5,918 nt of DNA from Acidobacteriota bacterium. GTDB lineage: Bacteria; Acidobacteriota; Terriglobia; UBA7540; JAPUME01. Below are positions 1 through 5,556 of the stretch, one piece after another. The stretch lies in NCBI GenBank assembly GCA_027294185.1, contig JAPUME010000163.1:1-5918 (forward strand). Reading direction: 5' to 3'. Within the stretch, counting starts at the first letter, position 1, and every line of letters starts with the position of its first letter. Below the pieces are notes generated by a model that saw only the letters and a program-made list of their open reading frames with translations, ran no database searches and was not told the origin of the DNA. Both the position numbers and the translations under genes were made by a program.

Positions 1-2
1 CC

Positions 3-272
3 GAAATTCAGGTTGCCGCGCGCAAGTACAAATTTACTCCTAACGTTATCACGGTCAAGAAAGGGCAACTGGTTCGCCTGATCATCACCGCCGAAGATCG
101 CGACCATGGATTTCGGTTGAAGGATTTCGATATCAAACAGCGCCTGGTCAAGGGGGCTCCAACCACCATTGAATTCACCCCACAGGAGGCGGGGACATTC
201 GACTTCAAGTGCTCGGTGCGGTGTGGTTTGCGTCATGGAAAGATGAAAGGCAAGCTGGTTGTCGAAGAATAA
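3..272 (+). CDS. Cupredoxin-domain protein with CuA-like motif, C-terminal part
   Basis: This is the last 89 codons of a gene whose start lies outside the window, so a signal peptide or other domains cannot be judged. The visible part is a cupredoxin beta-barrel of the cytochrome c oxidase subunit II / nitrous oxide reductase type. It opens with a strand and the typical FTPNVITVKKGQLVRL stretch (visible residues 11-26). A ligand His follows in DHGF (His35), and the C-terminal metal loop is CSVRCGLRHGKM (Cys70, Cys74, His78, Met81). The spacing C-x3-C-x3-H-x2-M is that of a binuclear CuA site. The residue that is usually Glu between the two Cys, which ligates by its backbone carbonyl, is Val here. 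Such small periplasmic CuA-like cupredoxins carry electrons or handle copper. Its specific partner is unknown, and no oxidase genes are visible. It converges on the DUF309 gene with a 21-bp gap. Confidence 0.85.
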   Translation, partial: EIQVAARKYKFTPNVITVKKGQLVRLIITAEDRDHGFRLKDFDIKQRLVKGAPTTIEFTPQEAGTFDFKCSVRCGLRHGKMKGKLVVEE

Positions 273-293
273 CGCAGGAACCGAAGGATTCCG

Positions 294-644
294 CTAACTC
301 CGCAGCAGAGGAAATGGCGGTGCTTCCCGGACCGGTTTTTGAGGCTCACTCTGAAGGAACTCCTGCCAGAGCACGAGGTCGGCGAGAAGTGTTTCCAGGT
401 TCAGACCGCGATGGATCGTTCCGAATTGTCGAAGCTTGTTCGCCCCCTCCTCCAGCAGTGACCGGGCTCCAGGTAGATTGCCGCGCTGGAAGTGATGTAG
501 CGCCGCCGCAAGTTGGATCAGGCCTTGCAGAAATATCTTCTCCTGGCCACGACTCTCGAGCCAGATTATCTCCCATGCCTCATGCGCGTCGAAGAAGCGT
601 TCCGCGTTGAATAGTTCGACACCGTCTGAGAAATGATCTTTCAT
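294..644 (-). CDS. DUF309 family protein
   Basis: This is a small helical protein of 116 residues that matches the DUF309 family, whose biochemical function is not established. The family signatures are visible: GVELFNAERFFDAHEAWE near the N-terminus (residues 8-25, with the invariant-looking His21-Glu22) and the segment LQGLIQLAAALHH (residues 39-51, with His50-His51). In known DUF309 structures these helices pack together and the conserved His/Glu residues line one face. The C-terminus (about residues 100-116) is Pro-rich and probably disordered. I chose the ATG at 644 because family members begin a few residues before the GVELFN motif. The frame stays open to a TTG at 683, which would add 13 residues. 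Neither start has a strong Shine-Dalgarno sequence. It is predicted cytoplasmic, stands alone on its strand, and is divergent from the MBL-fold gene. Confidence 0.85.
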   Translation of the reverse strand: MKDHFSDGVELFNAERFFDAHEAWEIIWLESRGQEKIFLQGLIQLAAALHHFQRGNLPGARSLLEEGANKLRQFGTIHRGLNLETLLADLVLWQEFLQSEPQKPVREAPPFPLLRS

Positions 645-763
645 GCTTCCCGTCAGTTTAGAGGAGTGCGATAGCGAGAGCAACTTTCCGCTTGAATCCT
701 GATTGAATCCACGCTGTCCATCGAGTTGACCTGGGTGTGACGTGCATGAACTCTTGGATTGAG

Positions 764-772
764 TGTTACAAT
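764..772 (+). promoter_or_regulatory. Possible extended -10 promoter for the MBL-fold gene
   Basis: The sequence TGTTACAAT fits a TGn-TATAAT extended -10 element with one mismatch. It lies about 70 bases before the chosen ATG at 841. No good -35 hexamer sits 16-18 bases upstream, though extended -10 promoters can do without one. It lies in the 196-bp divergent spacer (645-840), where nothing else stands out. This is a weak motif-only call. Confidence 0.3.
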
Positions 773-840
773 CGAGGGTGGGCCCTCAATGGGGCGCATC
801 GGCTTCTCTGCTGAAAATCCCAAAACACAGGACCAAAACC

Positions 841-1626
841 ATGAGCTTGATTGAGACCATCCGCAACTATTCCGTGCCGCGCGGGTCGGTGGCCACCTGG
901 TGGCTGGGTCAAAACGGCTTTATCTTTAAGACGCCGGAGGGAACCCTGCTCAGCATTGATCTCTACCTGTCCGATTCCGCAAAACGCCTCTACCCGGATT
1001 TGCCGATCAACCTGGAGCGGCAGGTTCCCATTTTCATTCAGCCGCCCGACCTGGTTACCGACGTCTATGCCTGCACGCACAGCCACGTCGACCACGCCGA
1101 CCCGGACACCATCAGCAATCTGCGCAACAAGGATACGATGCAGTTCGTCGGCCCTTCGTTTACCTGCGGCATCTATCGCGACCTGGGCGTCGAGGACTCC
1201 CGCATTCATCATCTGTGGCCGCAGCAGGAGATGGAATTCAAGGACGTCAAACTGCGCGGCACCTTCGCCCTGCCAACCGACGAAACCGATTTGAACCACA
1301 TGGGATACCTGCTCACCTTCGGCGACAAGCTTCGCATCTACATGACCGGCGACACGGATTACAGCGAACTGCTGGCTTCGGTTGCCGGCGATTCGCCCGA
1401 CGTGCTGATCACCTGTATCAACGGCAACTTCAACAATCTCTCCCACTGGGAAGCGGCGGGGCTGGCGAAGCTGGTCCGTCCCAAGGTGGCCGTCCCTTGC
1501 CACTACGATATGTTCCCCGACAACGCAATCGACCCGAAACAGTTCCGGGCCAGCCTGAAGCTGCGCGCCCCCGATACCGCCTATCTGGAACTCCCCCACG
1601 CCGAGCCGCACCTGTTCAGTTTTTGA
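841..1626 (+). CDS. UlaG-like metallo-beta-lactamase-fold hydrolase
   Basis: This is a 261-residue cytoplasmic protein of the metallo-beta-lactamase fold, closest by eye to UlaG (L-ascorbate-6-phosphate lactonase). The N-terminal strand VATWWLGQNGFIFK (17-30) matches UlaG's opening AMWWLG block. The metal-binding motif is THSHVDHAD (His80, His82, Asp84, His85). Later come MTGDTDYS (168-175, with the bridging Asp171) and the UlaG-type PCHYDMF (219-225, His221), preceded by a helix aligning with UlaG's metal-site region. UlaG is about 354 residues, so this is a compact relative. The reaction is probably Mn- or Zn-dependent hydrolysis of a lactone or phosphorylated sugar ester, but the substrate is unknown because no ula genes are nearby. 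The ATG at 841 was preferred over an upstream in-frame GTG at 763. It has AGGA eight bases before it, and the protein then starts just before the conserved strand. It is transcribed alone. Confidence 0.85.
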   Translation: MSLIETIRNYSVPRGSVATWWLGQNGFIFKTPEGTLLSIDLYLSDSAKRLYPDLPINLERQVPIFIQPPDLVTDVYACTHSHVDHADPDTISNLRNKDTMQFVGPSFTCGIYRDLGVEDSRIHHLWPQQEMEFKDVKLRGTFALPTDETDLNHMGYLLTFGDKLRIYMTGDTDYSELLASVAGDSPDVLITCINGNFNNLSHWEAAGLAKLVRPKVAVPCHYDMFPDNAIDPKQFRASLKLRAPDTAYLELPHAEPHLFSF

Positions 1627-1702
1627 TGTCCAGGCATGGCTCGTCTGTCAGGATATAGCTCGTCAGGGAACGGTGTTGCAAAGAAATACGCGGAACAGAA
1701 AA

Positions 1703-1758
1703 GGGGACGCTAGAATTTCCCCTGTCCGGCAAGCCGGGGGACCTGTCCCGGTTTGCCG
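1703..1758. repeat. Inverted repeat/hairpin between convergent genes
   Basis: The 183-bp spacer 1627-1809 between the convergent MBL-fold gene and sdhB has no gene. It contains two nested dyads. GGGGA (1703-1707) pairs with TCCCC (1718-1722). A longer stem has arms CGGCAAGCCGGG (1727-1738) and CCCGGTTTGCCG (1747-1758), which give 12 pairs with one G-T wobble and an 8-base loop. The position suggests a bidirectional terminator. However, neither strand has a clear T-tract after the stem, and the GGGGAC...CCCCTGTCC style also resembles REP-type intergenic palindromes. Confidence 0.5.
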
Positions 1759-1809
1759 TGGATGGGGCAAGCGGCACTCGGCAAGAACCTAAGAAGCGAG
1801 CGCGCTTCC

Positions 1810-2508
1810 CTACAGCCTGCGAAACGCGAGGGTGCGTTTCACTTCGCCGATGGCGCGGGTGATATTGATATCGCGCGGGCAGGCTTCCACACAATTAAAG
1901 ATTGTCCGGCAGCGCCACACGCCGTCGCGCTCGTTGAGGACGGCGAGGCGTTCTTCGTGCCCTTCGTCGCGGCTGTCGAAGATAAATCGATGTGCCTGGA
2001 CGATGGCGGCGGGGCCGACGTAGTCCTCATTCGACCAGAACGACGGGCAGGACGTGTTGCAGGCGGCGCAGAGGATACACTTCGTGGTGTCGTCGAAGAC
2101 TTCGCGCTCTTCGGGCGACTGCAGCCGTTCTTTTTCGGGTTCCGGCGAGTCGGCCATCAGGAAAGGCTTGACGGCGCGATACTTGGCGAAGAAACCTTCC
2201 ATATCGACCAGCAGGTCTTTGAGGAGCGGCAGTCCCCGCAGCGCTTCAACCGTGATGGTGCTGCCGAGATTCTTGAGCAGCAGCTTACAGGCCAGCCCGT
2301 TGCGCCGGTTGATCAGCATGGCGTCCGACCCGCAGACGCCGTGCGCGCACGAGCGCCGGTAGGTGAGCGTGCCGTCGATATTCCACTTGATATAGTTCAG
2401 CGCGTCGAGCAGGCGGTCGGTGGGTTCGGCTTCCACCTGGTATTCGCGCCAGTGGGGTTCGGAGTCTTTTTCCGGATTGAAGCGCTTGATCTTGATCGTG
2501 ACCCGCAT
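1810..2508 (-). CDS. sdhB: Succinate dehydrogenase iron-sulfur subunit
   Basis: This is the full-length (232-residue) electron-transfer subunit of succinate dehydrogenase / fumarate reductase, which passes electrons from the FAD of SdhA to the membrane quinone site. The N-terminal ferredoxin-like domain holds the [2Fe-2S] ligands in SCAHGVCGSDAM (Cys54, Cys59, with Asp62 in the fourth-ligand position as in E. coli SdhB) and Cys74. The C-terminal domain has CILCAACNTSCP. Cys144, Cys147, Cys150 and Cys210 serve [4Fe-4S], while Cys154, Cys200 and Cys206 serve [3Fe-4S]. The E. coli quinone-site residues Trp164 and His207 align with Ser159 and Arg201. The block GPAAIVQAHRFIFDSRDEG resembles the SdhB type of Actinobacteria and related menaquinone users, and also E. 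coli FrdB. Direction of reaction therefore cannot be fixed. The ATG at 2508 has GGGAG six bases upstream. No sdhA or sdhC lies beside it: eda is upstream and a convergent gene is downstream. Confidence 0.95.
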   Translation of the reverse strand: MRVTIKIKRFNPEKDSEPHWREYQVEAEPTDRLLDALNYIKWNIDGTLTYRRSCAHGVCGSDAMLINRRNGLACKLLLKNLGSTITVEALRGLPLLKDLLVDMEGFFAKYRAVKPFLMADSPEPEKERLQSPEEREVFDDTTKCILCAACNTSCPSFWSNEDYVGPAAIVQAHRFIFDSRDEGHEERLAVLNERDGVWRCRTIFNCVEACPRDINITRAIGEVKRTLAFRRL

Positions 2509-2584
2509 GAAATCTCCCGGCTAAGTTAAGATCGGCAGAAGGGCAAGGAGTGCTTAGTTCTTTCGAGTGTCGCCGCTTCGCGGG

Positions 2585-2603
2585 CCCCGGCGTTTCGCCG
2601 GGG
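2585..2603. repeat. GC-rich perfect hairpin
   Basis: CCCCGGCG-TTT-CGCCGGGG is a perfect 8-bp stem with a 3-base loop, next to a smaller dyad CCGC-TTC-GCGG (2573-2583). It lies between the end of eda and the start of sdhB on the minus strand. It could attenuate or end transcripts coming from kdgK-eda, but no T-tract follows on either strand. A REP-like intergenic palindrome is equally possible. Confidence 0.5.
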
Positions 2604-2643
2604 AAGGAAGCGTTGCATGTGGCCATTTCTACGGCACGGTGAC

Positions 2644-2663
2644 GGCACGGCTGAAGCCGTGCC
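2644..2663. repeat. REP-like palindrome GGCACGGCT-GA-AGCCGTGCC
   Basis: This is a perfect dyad with 9-bp arms around a 2-base centre. Further GGCACGG copies lie just before it (2633-2639), and the tandem array starts at its last bases. Palindromes of this kind are common dispersed intergenic repeats in some soil bacteria, so it is probably a REP-type element. Its genomic copy number cannot be seen from here. Confidence 0.6.
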
Positions 2664-2754
2664 CTGACGAACTATGTCCCTGACGAGCCGGACCCTGACG
2701 AGCCGTGCCCCGACGAACCATGTCCCTGACGAGCCATACCCTGACGAACCATGT
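2662..2754. repeat. Tandem array of 15/16-bp units with 31-bp higher period
   Basis: Six copies of CCCTGACGA (one reads CCCCGACGA) start at 2662, 2678, 2693, 2708, 2724 and 2739. Each is followed by a variable 6-7 base tail such as GCCGTG, ACCATGT or GCCATA. The steps are 16, 15, 15, 16 and 15, so alternate units sit on a 31-bp period (2662, 2693, 2724, with a decayed start at 2755). On the minus strand the unit reads like GGGCACGGCTCGTCA, which shares its core with the palindrome at 2644-2663. The array therefore looks like expansion of one palindrome arm. It ends 14 bases from the eda stop codon. There are no unique spacers, so it is not CRISPR. Together with the two hairpins it fills the 260-bp non-coding stretch upstream of sdhB. 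Confidence 0.8.
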
Positions 2755-2768
2755 CCTTACTTACCATC

Positions 2769-3419
2769 TCACGCCCGGCCTTTCTCGACCGCTCGCAGAA
2801 ACTTGCGCGTATTCTCTGTAATAACGTCGAGGCGCCCCTCTTTGAGAGCTTTCAAGTTCACAAGCTCCGAGCCCACCGCCACGGCCACCGCTCCGGCGCG
2901 CAGGAATTCCGGCGTGGTTTCCAGATTCACACCGCCCGTGGGGATAAAATCGATCTGGGGAAGAGGCCCCTTCAAGGCTTTGATGTATTTCGGCCCGCCG
3001 ACATTCCCACAGGGAAAGATCTTCACGAAGGTTGCGCCCGCCTGCCAGGCTTTAATGACCTCGGTTGGAGTCAGCGCTCCCGTGATGCAGGCTTTCGAGT
3101 AGCGGTTTGCGACTTCGATGACGCCGACGTCGAGCGAAGGACTGACGAGGAATTCTGCTCCTGCCAGAATAGCGGCACGGGCGGTCTCGGCATCCAGAAT
3201 CGTACCCGCCCCCAGCAGCACCTTGTCGCCGTATCGGTCCGCGACTTTTTCCATCACCCGGATGGCCCCCGGCACGGTCATGGTGATTTCGGCGATGCTC
3301 ACGCCTCCGGCCACAATCGCTTCTGCGGCCTTGAAGGCGTCCTCGGCGGAGGCCGCCCGGACGATCGGAATGAGGCCCGTTTCGAGAATTTGATGAACCG
3401 CTTTGGCTTTTCCGGACAG
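2769..3419 (-). CDS. eda: KDPG/KHG aldolase
   Basis: This is a class I aldolase of the Eda family. It cleaves 2-keto-3-deoxy-6-phosphogluconate to pyruvate and glyceraldehyde-3-phosphate in the cytoplasm, and many members also act on 4-hydroxy-2-oxoglutarate. With a CTG start the protein has 216 residues, the usual family size, and its numbering matches E. coli Eda. Glu44 (near Eda Glu45) is the general base, Thr73 sits in GAGT, and Pro94 follows. Lys133 in VKIFP forms the Schiff base. The Gly162-Gly163 turn and Ser184 form the phosphate site. Eda Arg49, which contacts the substrate carboxylate, is Thr48 here, in EITMTVPGA. The frame stays open to a TTG at 3512. The CTG at 3417-3419 was chosen because GAGAGGAG lies eight bases upstream and homologues start about there. 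It follows kdgK (117-bp gap) on the same strand, so the two form a KDG-to-pyruvate pair. Confidence 0.93.
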   Translation of the reverse strand: MSGKAKAVHQILETGLIPIVRAASAEDAFKAAEAIVAGGVSIAEITMTVPGAIRVMEKVADRYGDKVLLGAGTILDAETARAAILAGAEFLVSPSLDVGVIEVANRYSKACITGALTPTEVIKAWQAGATFVKIFPCGNVGGPKYIKALKGPLPQIDFIPTGGVNLETTPEFLRAGAVAVAVGSELVNLKALKEGRLDVITENTRKFLRAVEKGRA

Positions 3420-3427
3420 TGCGATTT

Positions 3428-3435
3428 CTCCTCTC
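3428..3435 (-). promoter_or_regulatory. Strong Shine-Dalgarno that sets the CTG start of eda
   Basis: On the minus strand this reads GAGAGGAG and is followed after eight bases by an in-frame CTG (3419-3417). No ATG or GTG start gives a family-length protein with such a site. The upstream TTG codons have only weak or no matching sequence. This supports translation from CTG, which is rare in bacteria. Confidence 0.6.
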
Positions 3436-3499
3436 TGTGAGTCTATCGCGGAAGGCAAAACGGCGTAAGAAATATTTACCTCAATGCGGCCCACGAGAC

Positions 3500-3517
3500 C
3501 CAAAAGATCCAAAAGAC
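3500..3517. repeat. Short 9-bp direct repeat in the kdgK-eda gap
   Basis: Two adjacent copies of CCAAAAGA(T/C) lie in the 117-bp spacer 3420-3536. On the minus strand they read as CTTTTGG repeats with 9-bp period. The rest of the spacer shows no gene or convincing promoter. The role is unknown, and a chance or slippage origin is likely. Confidence 0.45.
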
Positions 3518-3536
3518 CTGCTCATCGGTTTAGGGT

Positions 3537-4565
3537 TCAGCGCGCCACCCGCAGGCTCGCGCCTTTCATCAGCCTTTCGACTTCTTCCCGCGTGGCCCAG
3601 CAGAAGTCACCGGGATTCGAATGCTTCAAAGCAGAAAAGGCGTTTCCGTAACGCAGCGCCATCTCGTAGGATTTCTTTTCGAGGTAGCCGAAGATAAACC
3701 CGGCGCTGAAGGCGTCGCCGCCGCCGATGCGGTCCACGACTTCCACGTCGTACTTCACGTCCTCGTAGAACTTGCCCTCGGCGTAGGCGATGGCCGTCCA
3801 GGAGTTCCGCCACACCAGCGGATTTTCTCTCAGCGTGATAACCACGGCTTTGAACTTGAATTTTTCCTGGAGCTCGTGGGCCACCTCTTTATAGGGGTCG
3901 GCGGTGACCTCGGCAAAATCCGTATGCTCGCTCTTTCCCGCGGCCCGGACACCGAAGACGACGCCCGTGTCTTCTTCCGTCGTAATCAGCACGTCGACCA
4001 GCGACATCAGCGGCTCCTGGCAAGCCTGAGCCTTTTCCGGCGACCAGAGCTTGCCGCGGTAGTTAAGATCGTAGCTGACTCTGAGGCCGGCTTTTTTTGC
4101 GGCTTCAAGGGCTTCGCGGGTAACCAGAGCCGCCGAATCGCCGAGCGCCGGCGTGATGCCGCTCACATGCAGCCAGCGCGCCCCCTCGAACGCCGCGGCC
4201 CAGTTCATCTCGCCGGGCTGAATGCGGCTGATGGCCGAGTCGGCACGGTCGTAGAGGACCGAGGTTGCCCGCGGCGCGGCTCCGAATTCGACGAAGTAGA
4301 GTCCCATGCGGCTGCCCTCGGCCCAGAGGATGTGGGAAGTATCGACGCCCGCCTGACGGGCACGGTTTTCGAGCAACCGCCCCAGCGGATTCCTGGGAAG
4401 CCGTGAGACCCAGGCGCTCTTGAGACCAAGTCGCGCCACCCCGGCGGCCACGTTCAACTCCCCTCCGCCAATCTGCACGTCCAGGCTTGTCGTCTGCTCC
4501 AATCGCAGGAAGTTCGGCGGCGACAGCCGAATCATGGCTTCGCCGAAGGTAATGACATCAGGCAT
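3537..4565 (-). CDS. kdgK: 2-keto-3-deoxygluconate kinase (PfkB family)
   Basis: This is a ribokinase/PfkB-family sugar kinase of 342 residues, predicted to phosphorylate 2-keto-3-deoxygluconate with ATP to KDPG, the substrate of the neighbouring aldolase. The N-terminus MPDVITFGEAMIRLSP is the usual PfkB opening strand. The sugar-binding GGGELNVAAGVARLG (33-47) follows, and DLNYRGKLW (166-174) is characteristic of KDG kinases. The C-terminal PfkB signature DRIGGGDAFSAGF (278-290) contains the anion-hole glycines and the catalytic base Asp284. HSNPGDF (315-321) lies near the adenine pocket. The frame remains open upstream to 5111, but only as an artefact antisense to the DUF1080 gene. The ATG at 4565 has GGAGG ten bases before it and directly precedes the first conserved strand. 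It is the first gene of a probable kdgK-eda unit. Related sugar kinases (fructokinase-like) are less likely given this context. Confidence 0.94.
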   Translation of the reverse strand: MPDVITFGEAMIRLSPPNFLRLEQTTSLDVQIGGGELNVAAGVARLGLKSAWVSRLPRNPLGRLLENRARQAGVDTSHILWAEGSRMGLYFVEFGAAPRATSVLYDRADSAISRIQPGEMNWAAAFEGARWLHVSGITPALGDSAALVTREALEAAKKAGLRVSYDLNYRGKLWSPEKAQACQEPLMSLVDVLITTEEDTGVVFGVRAAGKSEHTDFAEVTADPYKEVAHELQEKFKFKAVVITLRENPLVWRNSWTAIAYAEGKFYEDVKYDVEVVDRIGGGDAFSAGFIFGYLEKKSYEMALRYGNAFSALKHSNPGDFCWATREEVERLMKGASLRVAR

Positions 4566-4650
4566 AGTCAGGGTTCCTCCCGAAGTTCGCACGCGCGCCG
4601 CCCTCGGAGGCTGCGAAGGGTTGCCGCGAAATGACCATTCAAGAACTGGC

Positions 4651-4681
4651 TTGCAGATTTCCTTCTCCTGGAATATATAAT
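4651..4681 (+). promoter_or_regulatory. Possible promoter for the DUF1080 gene
   Basis: A perfect TATAAT lies at 4676-4681, with TTGCAG at 4651-4656 as a weak -35. The 19-base spacing is longer than ideal. A start near 4688 would give a leader of roughly 145 bases before the ATG at 4834. The left arm of an inverted repeat overlaps the -10, as expected for a repressible promoter. This is motif evidence only. Confidence 0.4.
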
Positions 4682-4702
4682 GGAAGTCTCCTGATATTCC
4701 AG
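4668..4702. promoter_or_regulatory. 9-bp inverted repeat, candidate operator between kdgK and the DUF1080 gene
   Basis: CTGGAATAT (4668-4676) and ATATTCCAG (4694-4702) are perfect inverted copies separated by 17 bases. Arm centres are 26 bases apart, about two and a half helical turns. The repeat lies in the 268-bp divergent spacer 4566-4833 and overlaps a TATAAT. A regulator bound here could control the DUF1080 gene, kdgK or both. No regulator gene is in the window, and the arms do not match the KdgR site as I know it. A second, shorter dyad, GAACTGG (4643-4649) with CCAGTTC (4699-4705), partly overlaps it. The remainder of the spacer shows nothing clear. Confidence 0.45.
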
Positions 4703-4833
4703 TTCCTATATGCGCGGCAGGGGTGCCCGCCATAAGCACCCGGGGCAGGGACGGCAATGTCCATGTGCCTTTGGGGATGCCTGATGAGGCGGGAGATCGA
4801 AGCGTTTGCTGGAGAAGGCGAGGATTCGAGGCA

Positions 4834-5529
4834 ATGAAGACGATGAAGACAAGGACCCAGTTGTATGTTTGGCTCAAAGTGACGGTATCGGTGGCGGTGC
4901 TCGTCGTGCTGGTGGGCGCAGTGCTTCCCGATTTCCTCAGAGTATTCGCTGGTGAGGCCGGAGCGGCTCCTCCCCCCTCCGACGGGCAGGCGCTCTTTAA
5001 CGGCAAGGATTTGAAGGGCTGGAAGGTGGATGGGGCGGACACGTGGAAGGTGGAAAACGGCGTGGTCGTAGCCCGAGGAACCGGCGAGGGAAGCATTCTT
5101 TGGACCCTCAAGGATTATGAGCACTATGAAATCTCCCTCTCCTACAAGATGGAAGGTGACCACCCCGACAGCGGCGTCTTCATGGGGAACACCACCTATC
5201 AGGTGCAGTTCGGGATTTCCGGAAGCCTTAAGCGTGACTTGTCCGGTTGCATCTACTACGGGGGCCGGGGGAAGGGAAGAGGAACCTATATCGCTCAGTT
5301 CCCGGAACCCCAGAAGGCGGTTCGAAAGGGCGAGTGGAACGATATTATCATTCGCGTCACGAAGGACCGCGTCGAGGTGACCCTGAACGGTAAAAAGGTT
5401 TTGGATTTTACAGAAACCGAGCCTACGCGGTCGTTCGATCCCAAGGGCCCCATCGGGCTGCAACTGCACGGCAATAACGTCATGAACGTCTTTTTCCGGG
5501 ATGTAGAGGTGAAAGAGCTCGGGTCCTGA
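4834..5529 (+). CDS. Exported DUF1080 (3-keto-disaccharide hydrolase-like) protein
   Basis: The protein has 231 residues. An N-terminal Lys/Arg-containing segment is followed by a hydrophobic stretch (about residues 12-32), which indicates a signal peptide or membrane anchor. An Ala/Pro linker follows (about 40-48). The rest is one DUF1080 domain (PF06439), a concanavalin/LamG-like beta-sandwich. It opens with ALFNGKDLKGWK (53-64), then a Trp-containing strand with WKVENGVVV (71-79), DSGVFMG (112-118) and YQVQF (122-126). It closes with GPIGLQLHGN (206-215) and a final strand FRDVEV. Family members have been linked to hydrolysis of 3-keto-glycosides, and others may only bind carbohydrate; the substrate here is unknown. 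The first ATG of the Lys-rich start (4834) was chosen, while a second in-frame ATG at 4843 is possible. An upstream GTG at 4723 would place a polar stretch before the signal. It diverges from kdgK and converges on the dehydratase gene (27-bp gap). Confidence 0.88.
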   Translation: MKTMKTRTQLYVWLKVTVSVAVLVVLVGAVLPDFLRVFAGEAGAAPPPSDGQALFNGKDLKGWKVDGADTWKVENGVVVARGTGEGSILWTLKDYEHYEISLSYKMEGDHPDSGVFMGNTTYQVQFGISGSLKRDLSGCIYYGGRGKGRGTYIAQFPEPQKAVRKGEWNDIIIRVTKDRVEVTLNGKKVLDFTETEPTRSFDPKGPIGLQLHGNNVMNVFFRDVEVKELGS

Positions 5530-5556
5530 TGGTTGGGCGGGCGGGTTTCGGGCGGC

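Noticed and set aside
766..1611. Long minus-strand frame over the MBL-fold gene
   Set aside because: It is antisense to a gene with a full set of MBL motifs. Its own translation is low in complexity and resembles no family.
1810..2508. Loss of quinone-site residues (E. coli Trp164 and His207 positions are Ser159 and Arg201) as a sign of a novel enzyme
   Set aside because: The surrounding sequence resembles the SdhB type found in Actinobacteria and relatives, where the Arg at the second position is normal, so this marks a subgroup rather than novelty.
1753..2529. Long plus-strand frame over sdhB
   Set aside because: It is an antisense shadow: the minus-strand frame carries all SdhB cluster motifs, while this one shows no recognisable domain.
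2662..2754. CRISPR array
   Set aside because: The units are only 15/16 bp, directly adjacent and degenerate, without unique spacers, and there are no cas genes.
2674..3102. Small plus-strand gene with a DEP-rich repeat peptide
   Set aside because: The peptide repeat simply reflects translation of the non-coding tandem array. The frame then runs antisense into eda and has no ribosome site.
3621..4406. Plus-strand frame over kdgK
   Set aside because: It is a shadow of kdgK caused by GC-rich codon bias, with no motif support.
4566..5111. Open frame extending kdgK by about 180 residues upstream
   Set aside because: It lacks PfkB homology, is antisense to the well-supported DUF1080 gene, and the internal ATG at 4565 has a Shine-Dalgarno and precedes the conserved first strand.
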